From Palaemon carinicauda (Eukaryota; Arthropoda; Malacostraca; Decapoda; Palaemonidae), in NCBI RefSeq assembly GCF_036898095.1, contig NC_090759.1:19034740-19098739 (forward strand): a stretch of 64,000 nucleotides of DNA, given 5' to 3'. Position numbers and translations under genes: made by a program. The notes under the pieces were generated by a model. The model was not told where the DNA came from. It did not search any database and worked only from the letters and a program-made list of their open reading frames with translations. Positions 42,601 through 54,518 of the stretch are shown here, piece after piece; position 1 is the first letter of the stretch, and each line of letters opens with the position of its first letter.

Positions 42601-42800
42601 AAAAAACTCAAGCCTGGACAGGAAAACTTCCCTCGGAAGGAAAGTTACCCACCCAAGGAGGCGATCCTCCTGAGTGTTCTAAAATGAACTGGAGAGCTGT
42701 CAATCGTCACGGGAGTACTTCCAGGAGAAGGAGACACGCCGCTGATGAAGATCTATAGGGGAGGCAGCAACAGCCGAATCCCCAGGCCTCAACAAGACAG
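39641..42800 (-). pseudogene. Element D Gag, RS-rich, with internal minisatellite
   Basis: The C-terminal part (39841-40379) has VDKLRHSSILGKSLF and SLEGSCQGVF, like C Gag. Upstream, 40300-42200 encodes Arg/Ser/Pro-rich sequence built on 18-bp repeats giving RSPARQ-type hexapeptides (clear at 42050-42180, with one TAG), plus RHRSPERSRSPARQS near 41930. The N-terminal part (42200-42600) parallels C 63305-63700 (cgcaagggaag, aagggaccattgcccgtc). A 23-bp minisatellite (40650-40882) has expanded inside the RS region. Frames are interrupted, so a functional product is unlikely. Confidence 0.7.
40650..40882. repeat. 23-bp minisatellite, 10 copies
   Basis: Unit cgatggagcaccgtcggttc plus gcg, ten near-perfect copies. 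Because 23 is not a multiple of 3, each frame cycles through the same 23-residue period (69 bp) and every frame over it is open. The GC-rich unit probably arose from the RS-coding repeats around it. It is absent at the matching place in C. Confidence 0.95.
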
Positions 42801-43611
42801 CTCACTCCGTTGTCACATTACAGGAACGAACTAGATCGGTAACGGTGAAAAATAAAAACAAAAATCATTAGTTAACATTCATTCCCCAGGGAAGGCTCCG
42901 AAGACGAATCCCGAGGGAAAAGAACACAAGAATTACACAACAGGCACGTGCCCCCACAACCACTTACACTCACGGAAGGAGAGCTGTAACCAACACAGAA
43001 TTATAACAATTATAATTATGTAACTATGTAATTATGTAATTTAAAAATGAATGAACACTAAATAAAGAACGAAAACCCTGAAAGGAATCGTTCTACAAAA
43101 GCTGAAAAATCAACAAATACAATGCAAAATACAATACAAAACGTACGGCGTAACAACCCCACCCACACAGGAAGGAAGCTACTCAGACGTAATAAAGGTA
43201 ACGTAGTAAATACAATACAAAATACAATACAAAACGTACGGCGTAGCAACCCCACCCACACGGGAAGGAAACTACTCAGACGTAGTAAAGGTAACGTAGT
43301 AAAGGGTGAATGACCTATAAGAGAGAGAGAGAGAAAGACCGTCGTCAAACTCGATCGCGACCCATGAAATTACACCGTGGTGGCCTAACTGCCGAGGGCT
43401 CCACGGAGATATCGTACACTACACACAAGCACAAACTCTGAAAAGGAAACTTACTGATTTCTATACTCAAATATATACATAACCACGAAAAAATGTTTAC
43501 ATATATATTGAGTAAAAGAAAAGTAAATGATTAAGTAAAGACAAAACAAATAATGGTTGCCAAGCGAGGACGAAGACAGAGACGTCTATCCATTGTCCGA
43601 GCCAAAAGTGA
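42801..43611 (-). other. Element D 5' leader
   Basis: Non-coding. Includes a 93-bp direct duplication (43116-43305; acgtacggcg at 43141 and 43234, ctactcagacgtaataaagg in each) and a short ga tract at 43319-43333. No promoter motif was identified. Confidence 0.55.
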
Positions 43612-43864
43612 AGTGAGACATTTCACCGGTGTGTGAGGGAGGGAGGGGTAGAAAGCTAACCCAGGGAGGGAGGGGTAGAAAGCTACCCCAGGGAGGGAGG
43701 GGTAGAAAGCTACCCCAGGGAGGGAGGGGTAGAAAGCTACCCCTCCCCCTACCCCTGCTAACTAGCGCAGGGTAGGAAACCGTCGTTAAAATCTAATGGC
43801 TCGTCATTTCAGCAACGCCGAAAGTAATACCCAATGTAAATAGCGTGGTTCGTATTTCGGTTAC
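43612..43864. repeat. Terminal repeat, 5' end of DIRS element D (inverted)
   Basis: Reverse complement of the central part of 26255-26590: aaaatctaatggctcgtcat, cgccgaaagtaatacccaat, gtaaatagcgtgg. Homology ends at aagtgaagtgagacatttca. Contains four tandem 27-bp units (43635-43746: agggaggg, aggggtagaaagctacccc) that expanded from the single stretch in the other copies. Confidence 0.72.
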
Positions 43865-44200
43865 GGCACAATTGTATTTTTCCTAACCATACAAACCTTA
43901 GATATTTACATTGGGTCTACTTTCGGCGTAGCTGAAATTGACGAGCCAATAGAATTCTAACGAGGGTTAACTACCCCCACGCTAGTTAGCAAGGGGGTAG
44001 GGCAAGTTACCCATCCCCCCCCCCCCACACACCGGTGAGTTGTCTCACTTCACTTAGAGGTAGGACTTGTCTTGGGGGACAGGGTTGGCAGGCAAATATG
44101 TGTAAATAGCTAAGGTTTGTATGGTTAGAAAAAATACAAATTATCTCCGAATTTCTCATTTGTTCCGTAACCGAAATACAAACCACGCTATTTACATTGG
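43865..44200. repeat. Terminal repeat, 3' end of DIRS element C
   Basis: Direct copy of 26255-26590: atttttcctaaccatacaaa, tttacattgggtctactttc, then taggacttgtcttgggggac and the closing accacgctatttacattggg. It abuts the inverted repeat of D with only a short junction, so C and D are joined end to end. Confidence 0.7.
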
Positions 44201-44639
44201 GTGACTTACCCTTTAGGAAGGGTGGAAAGTCCCCAGCCTTACTGGCTTTGACTTTACCCGGGGACTCAGAATCCGAGTGAGTAGCACTCGAGAAAAGGAG
44301 TCCCTGCACCTCACAAGTTCCCACGTGTGGCCTACATAAGTTGTGTGTGGAGAAATAGTGTGTGACTCGTCCTTGGAAGTTGACCTGGAGTCCCTTAGAT
44401 GGGAATCTAGGCTAGGACGTTCCCAATACCACCTCGTCAGGGTATGGGGGACGCGACAATACTAACTTAGTACTAGGCACACAAGGAAGCATGGTTTACC
44501 TGCAGAGGTTTGAGGTCAGCTATGCAGAGAACCCAGGATGCTGCTTTCCCCAAAAGAGGGGAGGATGAAGAAAGAAGTAAGGGCCAGACATACTCTTTCA
44601 TTCACGCAGACTAAAACCGGGTAACAACGCCCTCAACCT

Positions 44640-47600
44640 TCTGCTACTTGTCCACTAAGGAGCCTGAGGTTAGACCAGCTGTTGTGCAGCCACCACAGGA
44701 CCGATAGAAAAGGTATCGAGGCTCCTGTGGGTCACGTCCTGCAGGTAGTAGGCAGTGAAGGTTGTTTGATGCTTCCAGACACCAGCTTGTAGCACCTGCG
44801 TCACAGAGAAGTTTCTCTTGAAGGCCAGGGACATAGCGATGCCCCTGACGTCGTGTGCCCTAGGGCGACGTGACGCAGGAGGGTCAGGATTCAAAGCGTG
44901 ATGGATGACACTTCAAATCCAACCCGAGATGGTGTTCTTGGCGACCCTCCTCTTCGTCCTGCCTGTGCTTACAAACAACGCTTGCACGCGGGGACGAACT
45001 GCAGCTGTCCTCTTCAAGTAACGCCTCAGACTCCTCACTGGGCATAATAGCAGATGGTCTGGGTCACTTTTACAGAACGGAGACTCGTGACCCTGATGGA
45101 GTCGAACCGTGGGTTCGGCACTCCAGGGTTCTGAGTCTTGGCAACAAACTCAGGGACGAACCTGAACGTTACCTCCACCCCATCCCCTTGAATGGGCGAT
45201 GTCGTACGAGAGACCATGAAGTTCACTAACTCGTTTGGCAAAGGCCAACGCGAGTAGAAAAGCCATCTTCCAAGTCAGGTGGCGATCCGAGGCCTGGAGT
45301 AATGGTTTGAAGGGAGGTCTCTTAAGAGCACTGAGAACCCGAACCACATGCCAAGGAGGAGGTCTCACTTCCGACTGAGGGCAGGTAAGCTCATAGCTAC
45401 GTATGAGTAGAGAGAGTTCTAGCGAGGAAGAAATGTCCACTCCTTTCAGCCTAAAAGCCAGGCTTAAGGCTGAGCGATAGCCTTTAACCGCGTTGACCAA
45501 AAGGCGCATTTCCTCCCGCAAATAAACGAGAAACTCCGCTATTGCTGGAATAGTGGCATCAAGTGGAGAGACCCCTCCCACGACACCAACCACAGAAGAC
45601 TCTCCACTTCGCCTGGTAGACTCCCGCAGAGGACTTTCGCAGGTGACGAGACATTCTCTCCCCAACCTGTTGCGAAAAGCCTCTCTCCGTGAGGAGACGC
45701 TGGATAGTCTCCAGGCGTGAAGCCGAAGCGAGGCTACGGCTTTGTGGAAGATGTTGCAATGTGGTTGTCTGAGTAGCTCGTGTCGTGGGGGGAGTTCTCT
45801 CGGAAACTCCGTCAGGAGCTGCAGAAGATCCGGGAACCATTCCACGTGATGCCATAGAGGAGCTATCAGGGTCATAGACAGGTTGACCGATAGTCTGGTC
45901 CTGTTGAGCACCCTTCTCATCAAACAGAACGGTGGGAAGGCGTACACGTCTATGTTGTCCCACCACTGTTGGAAAGCATCTTGCCAGAGAGCCTTGGGGT
46001 CCGGGACTGGGGAGCAGTATAGAGGCAGCTTGAAATTCAAGGCTGTCGCGAACAGGTCCACCGTCGGGGAACCCCACAAAGTTAGGACTTTGTTGGCTAT
46101 CTGAGGATCCAAAGACCACTCGGTACTCACTATCTGCGAAGCCCTGCTCAGACTGTCGGCGAGCACATTCCTCTTGCCAGGAATGAAGCGAGCTGATAGT
46201 GTTATCAAGTGGACTTCGGTCCACCTCAGAATCTTTACCGCAAGATGGGATAGCTGTTGTGAAAAAGTACTTCCCTGCTTGTTGATATAAGCCACTACCG
46301 TGGTGTTGTCGCTTATAACCACCACGGAGTGGAAGGCCAGGGTCCGTTGGAACTGTTGAAGAGCCAGATATACGGCCTTCATCTCTAGCAAGTTGATGTG
46401 GCAGGTACTTTTCTGATTCTGACCAAAGGCCTGAGATCCTCTGGTTCAGAATGTGGGCCCCCCACCCTTCTTTTGACGCGTCCAAAAACAGCGTCAAATC
46501 CGGGGGAAGGACAAGAAGATCCACTCCCTTTCGTAGGTTCTCGTCGATCAGCCACCACCGCCAGGTCCGCCTGTTCCGTGGGTCCTATCGGGACCAGAGA
46601 GTCCGGGGAATCGGAGCCCTGACTCCACCGGGACTTGAGCCACCATTGCAGGAATCTCATCCTGAGACGGCCGTTCGGGACCAGACGAGCCAGGGAGGCT
46701 AGGTGACCTAAAAGACGCAACCATGATTGGGCTGGAAGCTCTTCCCGCCTGAGGAAGGGTTCTGCCACCCTCCTCAGCCTTGCTATCCTGTCGTCTGATG
46801 GAAAGGCTTTGTGGAGATTGGTGTCTAATAACATGACTAGATAAACCAGTTGATGAGATGGCTGCAGAGAGGACTTCTCGAGATTTACCATGATCCCTAG
46901 ATCTTGGCAAAGTCCCAGAAGCCTGTATCGGTGCCGAAGAAGGGTCGACTCCGAGTCTGCCAGGATCAGCCAGTTGTCCAGATATCGGAGGAGACGGATG
47001 CCGTTCCTGTGCGCCCATGACGAAATCAGGGTAAACACTCTAGTGAATACCTGAGGTGCTGTGGAGAGACCAAAACACAGTACCTTGAACTGGTAGGTCT
47101 TGTTGTCTAGGCTGAATCTCAAGTACTTCCTGGAAGATGTATGGATTGGTATCTGGAAGTACGCGTCCTTCAGATCCAGTGTGCACAAGAAGTCTTGCGG
47201 TCTCACTGCAAGTCTGACCGTGTCCGCTGTCTCCATGCTGAACGGAGTTTGCTTGACAAACTTATTCAGAGCCGAGAGGTCGATGACGGGTCTCCAGCCT
47301 CCAGACGCCTTCTTCACAAGACAGAGTCAACTGAAGAAGCCTGGGGAGCCGTCGACAACCTCCTGGAGAGCATCCTTCTTGAGCATGGTCTCGACTTCTG
47401 CCCGAAGGGCCAGCCCCTTTGCCGATCCCATGGCATAGGAGCTCAACGACACTGGATTCGCTGTCAGGGGAGGTTGAAATGTCGTGAATGGGACGCGATA
47501 ACCTTGGCCGATCACGGAGACCGTCCAAGAATCGGCCCCATGTTGCTGCCACCTGTGCACGCAACTTTGTAGGCATCCCCCCACAGGTGGACACGCGGGG

Positions 47601-47926
47601 GGACTGCCACTCCTAGCGTTTACGGCCACGGCCGCTCCCTCTAGGAGTTTTGCCTCCCCTGGAGGACTTACCGCCCCTCTTGTCCTTGACAGGAAAGGGC
47701 CGAGGCTTAGACACCTTCGTCTTAGCTGCCGGAGCCTGCTTCGGTGTCCTGCGAGGCTGCTGTTGATGTTGCTGCCGAGCTGGAGGCCTGTAGGGCCGAG
47801 ATGCGAGGGCCCTCTGGAGGAGCGAGTCTTGGTTAGACTTCCTCCACTTCTCGGCTGTGCGTCCCACGTCCTTGGGCTCAAACAAGCTTCCTCCAAGGAT
47901 GGAGGAGTGTCTGAGCCTGCAGACAT
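44640..47926 (-). pseudogene. Element C RT-RNase H-tyrosine recombinase, damaged
   Basis: Fused pol of a DIRS element. The 47926-46545 frame holds the RT: a lead-in (LTANPVSLSSYAMGS), TGA at 47327-47329 in place of Arg, GGWRPVIDLSALNKF, motif A CTLDLKDAYFQIPI, and YLDNW where active enzymes have YLDDW. A frameshift near 46545 precedes RNase H (LTLFLDASKEGWG) and another near 46400 precedes LLEMKAVYLALQ, SDNTTVVAYINKQG and NVLADSLSR. The same 413-residue frame (46391-45150) continues through VDLFATALNFKLP into the recombinase, with catalytic Arg in AKRVSELHGLS. Further shifts near 45175 and 45000 separate the end, where RPRAHDVRGIA (HxxR) and AYYLQDVTH (Tyr) are readable at 44894-44670. Confidence 0.83.
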
Positions 47927-48900
47927 CCACGGCGGGGACCTTCGGGTGGAACTTCTCGGTCACCGCATCACGACGCTTCAAGACCGAGTTGTCCCACAGG
48001 TTGGTAACCTGGTGGGCCAGGAACTCGATGGAGCAAGTGCCCGAGAGGGGGATGGTCTCCAGGGCCTTCCTATTGCTCTCCTTAGACAAGTCCTCGGAGC
48101 GCAATAGGATGCCCAGAGATCCCAGCCAGACATCCAGCCACAAAATGGCCTGCATGGCACACATCGCGACCTTCTCCTGGCTCAGGATCTCCGACGCCCA
48201 GAATGTCACCTGCCGGGCAGAAAGCTTCTCAAGCGGAACTCCACTTGTAAGCTCTTCCACCGAGTGGTGGAGGGAAAGAGCTAGGCTGGACTCCCCCATG
48301 ATCTCAAAATAAATCCTCTGCTGTAAACGAGGAGGTGGGAGGAGTCTGTTCCCGGCAGAGGAACGGCTGGGGGAGGCGAGGTCCGAGAGCTGAGCGTCGA
48401 CCTTGTCTCTGGCACTCTTCACCCCCTAGGACCAGGGCAAAGCCGCGCTGGCCTTCGGGGGCTTCTGAGTACCATAGACCGGGTCCAGGACCGTGTCTTT
48501 GCCTTCACGAGGGGCGATCTCCGGGTCCTTGAACCTGTTGAGCTGCCTCATCAGATTCAAGACCTGCCAGAAGGTGTGCTCAGACTCATGCTGCTCTCCT
48601 CCCTGTGGACTGGCAGCTAAGTCTCCCGTCCCCAGAGGCTCTTCTTGGGGAGACACGTGGACATTCTCCCGGGGTCTGGTTGGGTCCTGACGTATCCGCG
48701 AAGACAACTGCGGAATTGTCTTTGAGTCCTTGGGTTCCCTACTGGGCGGGATACAGGACTCCAGCAAAGAGGTCTGGAAGGTACCTTCCACGCGAGTTGC
48801 TTCTCCTCCTCGAGGAGGGGTCTCTCCCCTTGGTGCCGAGGGAGAGGTCCCCACCTCGCTGGACTCTCCTGAAGACGGAAAGGCCTCGTCCGCAGGAGAA
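47613..48900 (-). pseudogene. Element C Gag, C-terminal part
   Basis: Frame from the insertion site of non-LTR copy 2 to TAG 47613, with one internal TAG at 48426-48428 in the same frame. Contains FWQVLNLMRQLNRFKDPE, then a helical capsid-like region (LSLHHSVEELTSGVPLEKLS, ASEILSQEKVAMCAMQAILW) and VCRLRHSSILGGSLF. It ends in a basic Q/K/R/G-rich tail (GKSSRGGKTPRGSGRGRKR) suited to nucleic-acid binding. It overlaps the start of pol. It joins in frame to 55343 upstream once the insertion and one duplication are ignored. Confidence 0.75.
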
Positions 48901-49052
48901 TGAATGAATGATTTAAAGTTTTCAGGCATCCTGACATCTAAGGTCATTGATGCCGGTAACATTTAATTTATGTATACAAAAATAAAAAATGAAATAAAAT
49001 AAAAAATTAAAGAGTATTCAATTAAAATCATAAGAATTGAATGTCATAAAAG

Positions 49053-50108
49053 TTAAATATTTTTCAGAAGACCTGCTTCTGAAAGAAATCTAAAAATGCC
49101 ACTTGCATGGTAGGACACATCATTTCCAAGAATCTTGGCAAGGATGAACCTGCCACCCTCACCTCGAGCCTCAAACAAATATCTATTCCGCAAGTTGTTA
49201 TAATTGGGGCATTCGGTCAATAAATGCCTTACTGTTAGAGGTACTAAACAGTTGTCACAATACGGTTGGTGTTGGCCCTTCAACAGAAACTCATTTGTCC
49301 ACCGAGTGTGACCAATACGGAGACGACAAAGAGACGTCTCCCATTTTCGGGGCATCATATTATACCTCCAAGGAGATATGTCGTTTGTTACTTCCCTCAT
49401 TTTATTGCCATCTTGACTATCCCATTGCTGTTGCCATTTATTGCAAACCAATTTCTTGATGTCAGGTAAGCAATCATTACAGGGGATGGGATACCTTCTT
49501 GGCAGCAACTCGGATGCAGCCTCCTTAGCCAGTGAATCGGCCTTCTCATTCCCGGACACACCTACATGTGCTGGAACCCAACAAAATTGAACCGTTATAC
49601 CTCTCCGTCCAATAATAAAAAGCCATTCTAAAATCTTTAAAACTAAAGGGTTATTAGAATTAAAAACTTCCATAGCTTGAAGGACACTCCTTGCATCACT
49701 AAAAATTGTAAAATTACCCTCCTTCTCCAACGCTATTTTCTCAATAGCGGTTAATATGCCATACAGTTCGGCAGTAAATATGGAAGCGGTCAGAGGAAGT
49801 GCACCTCTACAATTAAAACCATTACTATGTACTCCAAATCCAACGCCAGCATCAGATTTGGAGCCATCAGTATAGATAAAAGTTGATCCTCTATGTTCTT
49901 TAACAGGTTCATTAAAAAGACACCTGGCTTCTAAGTCTGACATATTCTTCTTATCTCCAATAAAATATTTACAAAAAGATATCTCTGGTAACTTCCATGG
50001 AGGCGTTGATGATACTTTGAATGGAAGTACCTTATTTCTAATTATATCCAGACTATTTAATAATCGTTTCACCCGAAAGCCATAAGGTTGAGGAGATTTT
50101 GGGTGCAA
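49053..50108 (-). pseudogene. Non-LTR copy 2 ORF2, RNase H and CCHC knuckle (open)
   Basis: 351 residues, uninterrupted. RNase H active-site set D81 (YTDGSKSD), E114 (AELYGIL), D138 (FSDARSV) and D191 (GNEKADSLAKE). The C-terminal knuckle C284-x2-C287-x7-H295-x4-C300 sits in YCDNCLVPLTVRHLLTEC. It ends at the family's usual LLKNI and TAA. The upstream RT is in another frame after a deletion of about 30 bp near 50135. RNase H downstream of RT places the family with I/Nimb/LOA-type elements and not with Jockey. Confidence 0.88.
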
Positions 50109-50109
50109 C

Positions 50110-51724
50110 TCAAAGTATGATGCGTGTCTTACAAGGATGGAGTCTTTGCAATCTAAACCAATACCGAAGAATGGAAGACATTCGGTAAAGGTCTAGAGGT
50201 AACTCTCCAGCATCAACAAGGAGACTTGGGATAGGCGAGGTTTTAAAAGCTCCAGTAGACAATCTAATACCTGCATGATGTATCGAGTCTAATATATTTA
50301 ACTGGCTTGGGGTGGCTGAAGAATATACCTCACAACCATAACTAATTTTGGAAAAAATCAAGGCCTTGTATAATTTTAAAATAATATTGCGGTCTGCCCC
50401 CCATGATGTATGGGACAATACTTTTAAGATATTCAGAGCTTCAACACATTTAGCTTTTAGCGCTTTTAGGTGAGAAACCCATGTAAGTCTACAGTCAAAT
50501 ATCAAACCTAAAAATTTGGTTTCCGATACACATGGTATCCGTTGACCTTTAATGTATATATCCGGGTCTGGATGTACTCCCCGGATACGACAAAAATGGA
50601 CAATGGTAGTTATACTTGTCGAGAACCTAAATCCATTCATGTCAGCCCTCTGGATAATTTTATCAATAGAGAGTTGGATTTTTCTCTCAACCATTGCCTT
50701 TCTAGTGCCAGCAAATGATATTGAGAAATCATCCAAAAATAATGTAGAGAGAACATCCTGGGGAATGGCTGGGGATATTCCATTAATTGCTAGTGCAAAA
50801 AGGGTTACACTCAGCACACTACCCTGAGGAACTCCTTCTTCCTGGCACTAACTCTCTGATAGAGTTTCCCCCACTCTCACTTAAAAAACTCTACGTGAAA
50901 GAAATGCCTGAATAAATAGTGGCAGCTCTCCTCTCAATCCCAATTCATGAATGGTTTTAAGAATACCATATCTCCATGTGGTATCATATGCCTTTTCAAT
51001 GTCAAAAAAATACTGTAACATGGTGCTGTTTGGAAGCAAAGGCTTCACAAATAGAAGACTCAAGTCGTATCAACACATCAGTCGTTGAGTGCATTTTTCG
51101 GAATCCACATTGAATCGGTGATAAAATACCTTTCTTTTCAAGGTACCATATCAGCCTTGCATTGACCATCTTCTCCATGATTTTACATAAACAAGATGTC
51201 AATGCAATAGGACGATAGTTTGCTGCTAAAAACTCGTCTTTACCGGGTTTTAAAAAGGCTAAAAAAATGGCTAGTTCCCAAACACTTGGGTAACTATGAT
51301 CATGCCATATTCTATTAATAATGCTTAAAATAAATAGCTTTGTATTAAAATGTAAATGTTTAATCATTGCATATGGAATTCCATCGGGTCCATGGGCTGT
51401 ATCGTTGCAATGAGCAAGTGCGGAATCAAATTCTCTTTCAGTGAAAGGAGAATTATACGACTCTTCCCTTCTTGTTGCAAAATTTAAAATTTTCTTTTCT
51501 TCAGTGCTCCTATACTGGTGACCAGGGGCTCCTTCACACTTGCTGGATACATTTGAAAAATGATTAGCCAGGGCATTGCTAACTTCATTTGCTTCAGTTA
51601 CATACTGGCCATTCACCTTCAACACTGGTGGTGGGTTGGGGGTGAATTTGCCAGCTATCTTTTTTACTTTCTTCCACACAGAAGATGGTGGTGTTCTACT
51701 GTTAATGGAGGAAACAAAAGACAT
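50110..51724 (-). pseudogene. Non-LTR copy 2 ORF2, RT, damaged
   Basis: The frame of 51724-51002 holds PNPPPVLKVNGQYV, HGPDGIPYAMIK and KPGKDEFLAANYRPIALTS. An extra A in the run at 51003-51009 shifts the frame inside motif A (FFDIEKAYDTTW). In the new frame are TAA 50881-50883 (Gln in other copies) and a TAG near 50848 (Lys in copy 3). PQGSVLSV and LFLDDFSISFAG (motif C) then follow, with Leu where the other copies have Val. Confidence 0.85.
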
Positions 51725-52717
51725 CTATGACTGGCGCCTTGCTTCTTTCATGGCACAACAAAACTGTGCTCTACATTTCTTGTACATAGTTAAATTCTCA
51801 TCAGTTCTGCGTCTACGCAATCGAGTTAGAGATCTTCTTGTGGCTCTTTGGAGTGCAGTTAGTTCTGAAGACCACCAAGGGACTGGTCGTCGTTTGAATA
51901 ACCCTGTTGTTTTGGGAATTGAATTTACTCCTGCTGTATGAAGAGTTTTATTCAGTAGGTCTATGGCATCATCAACACTTTCAAACTGTTCTGCTCTCCC
52001 TTCGATTTCACTTAGCTCGAAAAATTTAACGCAGTCTGCCTTGTCTAGATTCCAACGTGGCGATCTTTGCAAAGGCGGACCCTTGTTGGTGTTTATAATG
52101 ATTGGTGCATGATCACTAGTATACCAATCATCTAATGTCCTCCAATCAAAATCAAGAAGGCAGCTAGAGCTTGCAATTGAAAGGTCAATGCATGACAAAG
52201 TACCTGTCTGAACATGAAAGTGTGTGGGCTCTCCTGTATTAAGGAGTCCCACATCCTCATTCTCCACAATTGATGCGATAATATTGCCCCTTGTGTTGGC
52301 CAAAACATCACCCCATAAAGGATGTCTACCATTCATATCTCCCAGTAAGAGAAATGGTTGAGGGAGTTGTTGAATGACCTCTGCTAAATCATCATATAAG
52401 ATATTATCATTTGGAGGTAAGTACAGAGAGCATATTGTATATTTTCTCCCTATATCAATTTGTACAACAACTGCGTGCAGGGTTGTACGTATAGACATGG
52501 GTATTTGGGGAACATCTCGACGAATGTACATGAGACTTCCACCATGGCTCCCTGCTTGTTGATTATATGGTGTTCTATAGCTAACATACTCTCGAGGACT
52601 AGGAGTGTTAGAATCAAGCATACTTTCCTGTAGACATACAATTATGGGGGAATGCTCATGAATTAGGAGCTTAAGTTCTTCATATTTTGCCCTCAAACCC
52701 TGACAGTTCCATTGCAA
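51725..52717 (-). pseudogene. Non-LTR copy 2 ORF2, APE-type endonuclease (open)
   Basis: 330 residues of the target-nicking endonuclease: N4 (QWNCQG), E31 (CLQES), D127 and N129 (LLGDMNGRHPLWG), D178 (IDLSIAS) and S201-D202-H203 (TSDHAPI). The frame ends in TAG 51725-51727, and the same frame continues at once with the RT lead-in (MSFVSSINS). Copy 3 has the same TAG, while copy 1 has TGG. No ATG is seen at the start: the frame is open from the end of ORF1 and passes through ATA GTT TTC. Confidence 0.88.
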
Positions 52718-52731
52718 AATGGAGGAGAAAA

Positions 52732-54518
52732 CTATGGATTATTTGTGGAAGACATCTTGGATGAGGTCTTCCCATTAGCAGTTTTTAATTTGACATTATT
52801 ACCAGTAGGTTTCTTCAGAGGTGGTCTTGTTATGTTGGGTTTTACATTTGTGTTTTTCTTTGTATTCTTTTTATCTATTTGTTGAGGTGGATGGTGGACC
52901 TCAACTTGAATTTCTGATTTATTCACTATCTTCTGGTTCATTAGAAACATCAACAGACAAAACATCAAATTTATTTGATGTCATAACCTTAACGTTTCTA
53001 ATGGAGGGTGGAGAGAGAGATGGAGGACTCTCTCTTTTGCGATTAATAGATGGTGGGATTCGAGGTTTTTGCACCTTTCCCACAACAGGTGCATCAGGTA
53101 AGTTAGTCTTAAGTGGAACCTCCATCAGATCAGGCAAGGACATGGCCTGAGAGAGGTTTGTATTACTTTTTGTAATGGCGGCTGAAGGCTGTACAGCAAT
53201 GGGCAATGACCTAGTGTTAATACACCGTGGTAAAGCCTCAGGAGGTGATATGGTTACCTCGTTATTTGACATTTTGTCAGATACTATACTTTTTTTTGAG
53301 CTATTGGCAGTGCTAGGTTGGTTTGTTTTTAATGCCTTAGCATATGTATTTGATTTATTTAATAGTCTTTTGGCATGGGTCACACTTATGTGTTCTAAGT
53401 TTGATTTGTTGAGGGCAGCTTCCTCCAACTTATATAGCTCGCAGATCTTGTCTGTGGATTTGTGATTAGAGCTGCAATTTAAACACCTGGCTCCAAGTGC
53501 ACACTCTCCATGGTAAGATTTGGAGCAAATACCACACATCTTCTCATTTTTGCAAACTTTGGACAGGTGCCCTAATTTAAAACAATTAAAGCATTACAAT
53601 GGCTTCTGCTTGAAGGGTCTTACTTTAATCCTTTCGTTTTCGATAATAATATAAAAAGGTACATCAGCATCCTGGAATGTAAGGATTATCATTGATGTAC
53701 CTGGGACTTTATGAACTTTCCATACATTTAATGGACACATGGCCAGTATCTCCTCCTCTGTAAAATCATATAGATCTCTGTTAAAAACTACGGCTTCCGT
53801 AGCTAAAATTTAGGTGGGGTTTGACATCTAACTTAATGTCATCATTACTTATTTTCATATTGGACAATATTACTGACTGTGTACTGGATTTGGCATGGAT
53901 AAGGAAACTATTTTTTCTGAAACGAGATATATCGCGTCGTGCAATAGTTCTTACTTTTTTCTGAATCAATTTGCATATTTTAAAATAATTCCCTGTAACC
54001 CCCTTTGATTCAGCTATAAGCCACATCGGTGGTTTTGGATTTCTCTGGGAGGGCATGACTAAATCTGCGTCTTTTTCCAACCAATCGGCAGGCCTTTACA
54101 CATCTAAATCTTTTGGTACCTTATCGCGGAGAGCAGCCGCGACATTCAAGTTATTAATTTTAATATTATTCAAATTACTTATTGCACTAAATGCTTTGTC
54201 ATAACTACTATAAGATATCCATGAATCCTAAGTTTCAGCTTCAAGTTTCATCCTTATTTCTTTTATGCATCCATAGCATTCAAATGCTTTACATAGATCA
54301 TCATAATTTGTTTCTATTGAAATTTGTGTAACATGGAGGATTCGAATTTTCCTCGTGTTACCCAAATTACTCGATTTAGAAATATCAGTAGAATGGTCCT
54401 TTCCCGTTCCGAGGTCATCAACAGAACTATCCCTTATCACATTAGCAGAGGTCGTCAACAGTGCCGGGGGAGAGTCAGTGTATCCAGGGGATGAGGGTTC
54501 GTTCCTTAAAGAATCCAT
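52732..54518 (-). pseudogene. Non-LTR copy 2 ORF1, decayed
   Basis: ATG at 54518 (MDSLRNEPSSPGYTDSPPAL). The RRM-like start (ILHVTQISIETNYDDLCKAF) is readable to a TAA at 54228. Later fragments keep MPSQRNPKPPMWLIAE (54080-53781) and the knuckle pair CSKSYHGEC and CLNCSSNHKSTDKIC. The first knuckle falls in a frameshifted gap. At least four breaks are present. Confidence 0.8.

Larger units (their letters stand above)
26255..43864 (-). mobile_element. DIRS-type retrotransposon D, interrupted by a non-LTR element
   Basis: Runs from the inverted repeat at 43612-43864 (5') to that at 26255-26590 (3'). The order on the - strand is leader, gag (42.8-39.6 kb), RT (39.6-38.3 kb), a non-LTR insertion (38330-28666), then RNase H/recombinase relics (28.65-26.6 kb). 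Without the insertion it is about 8 kb. Its homology to element C is evident throughout at DNA level (for example ctccacttcgcctggtagac at about 28000 and about 45600). Its coding frames are more decayed than those of C. Confidence 0.75.

Noticed and set aside
42105..42611. Cys-Ser-Ser-Ala-Phe repeat protein
   Set aside because: Wrong frame of the 18-bp RSPARQ repeat of element D gag.
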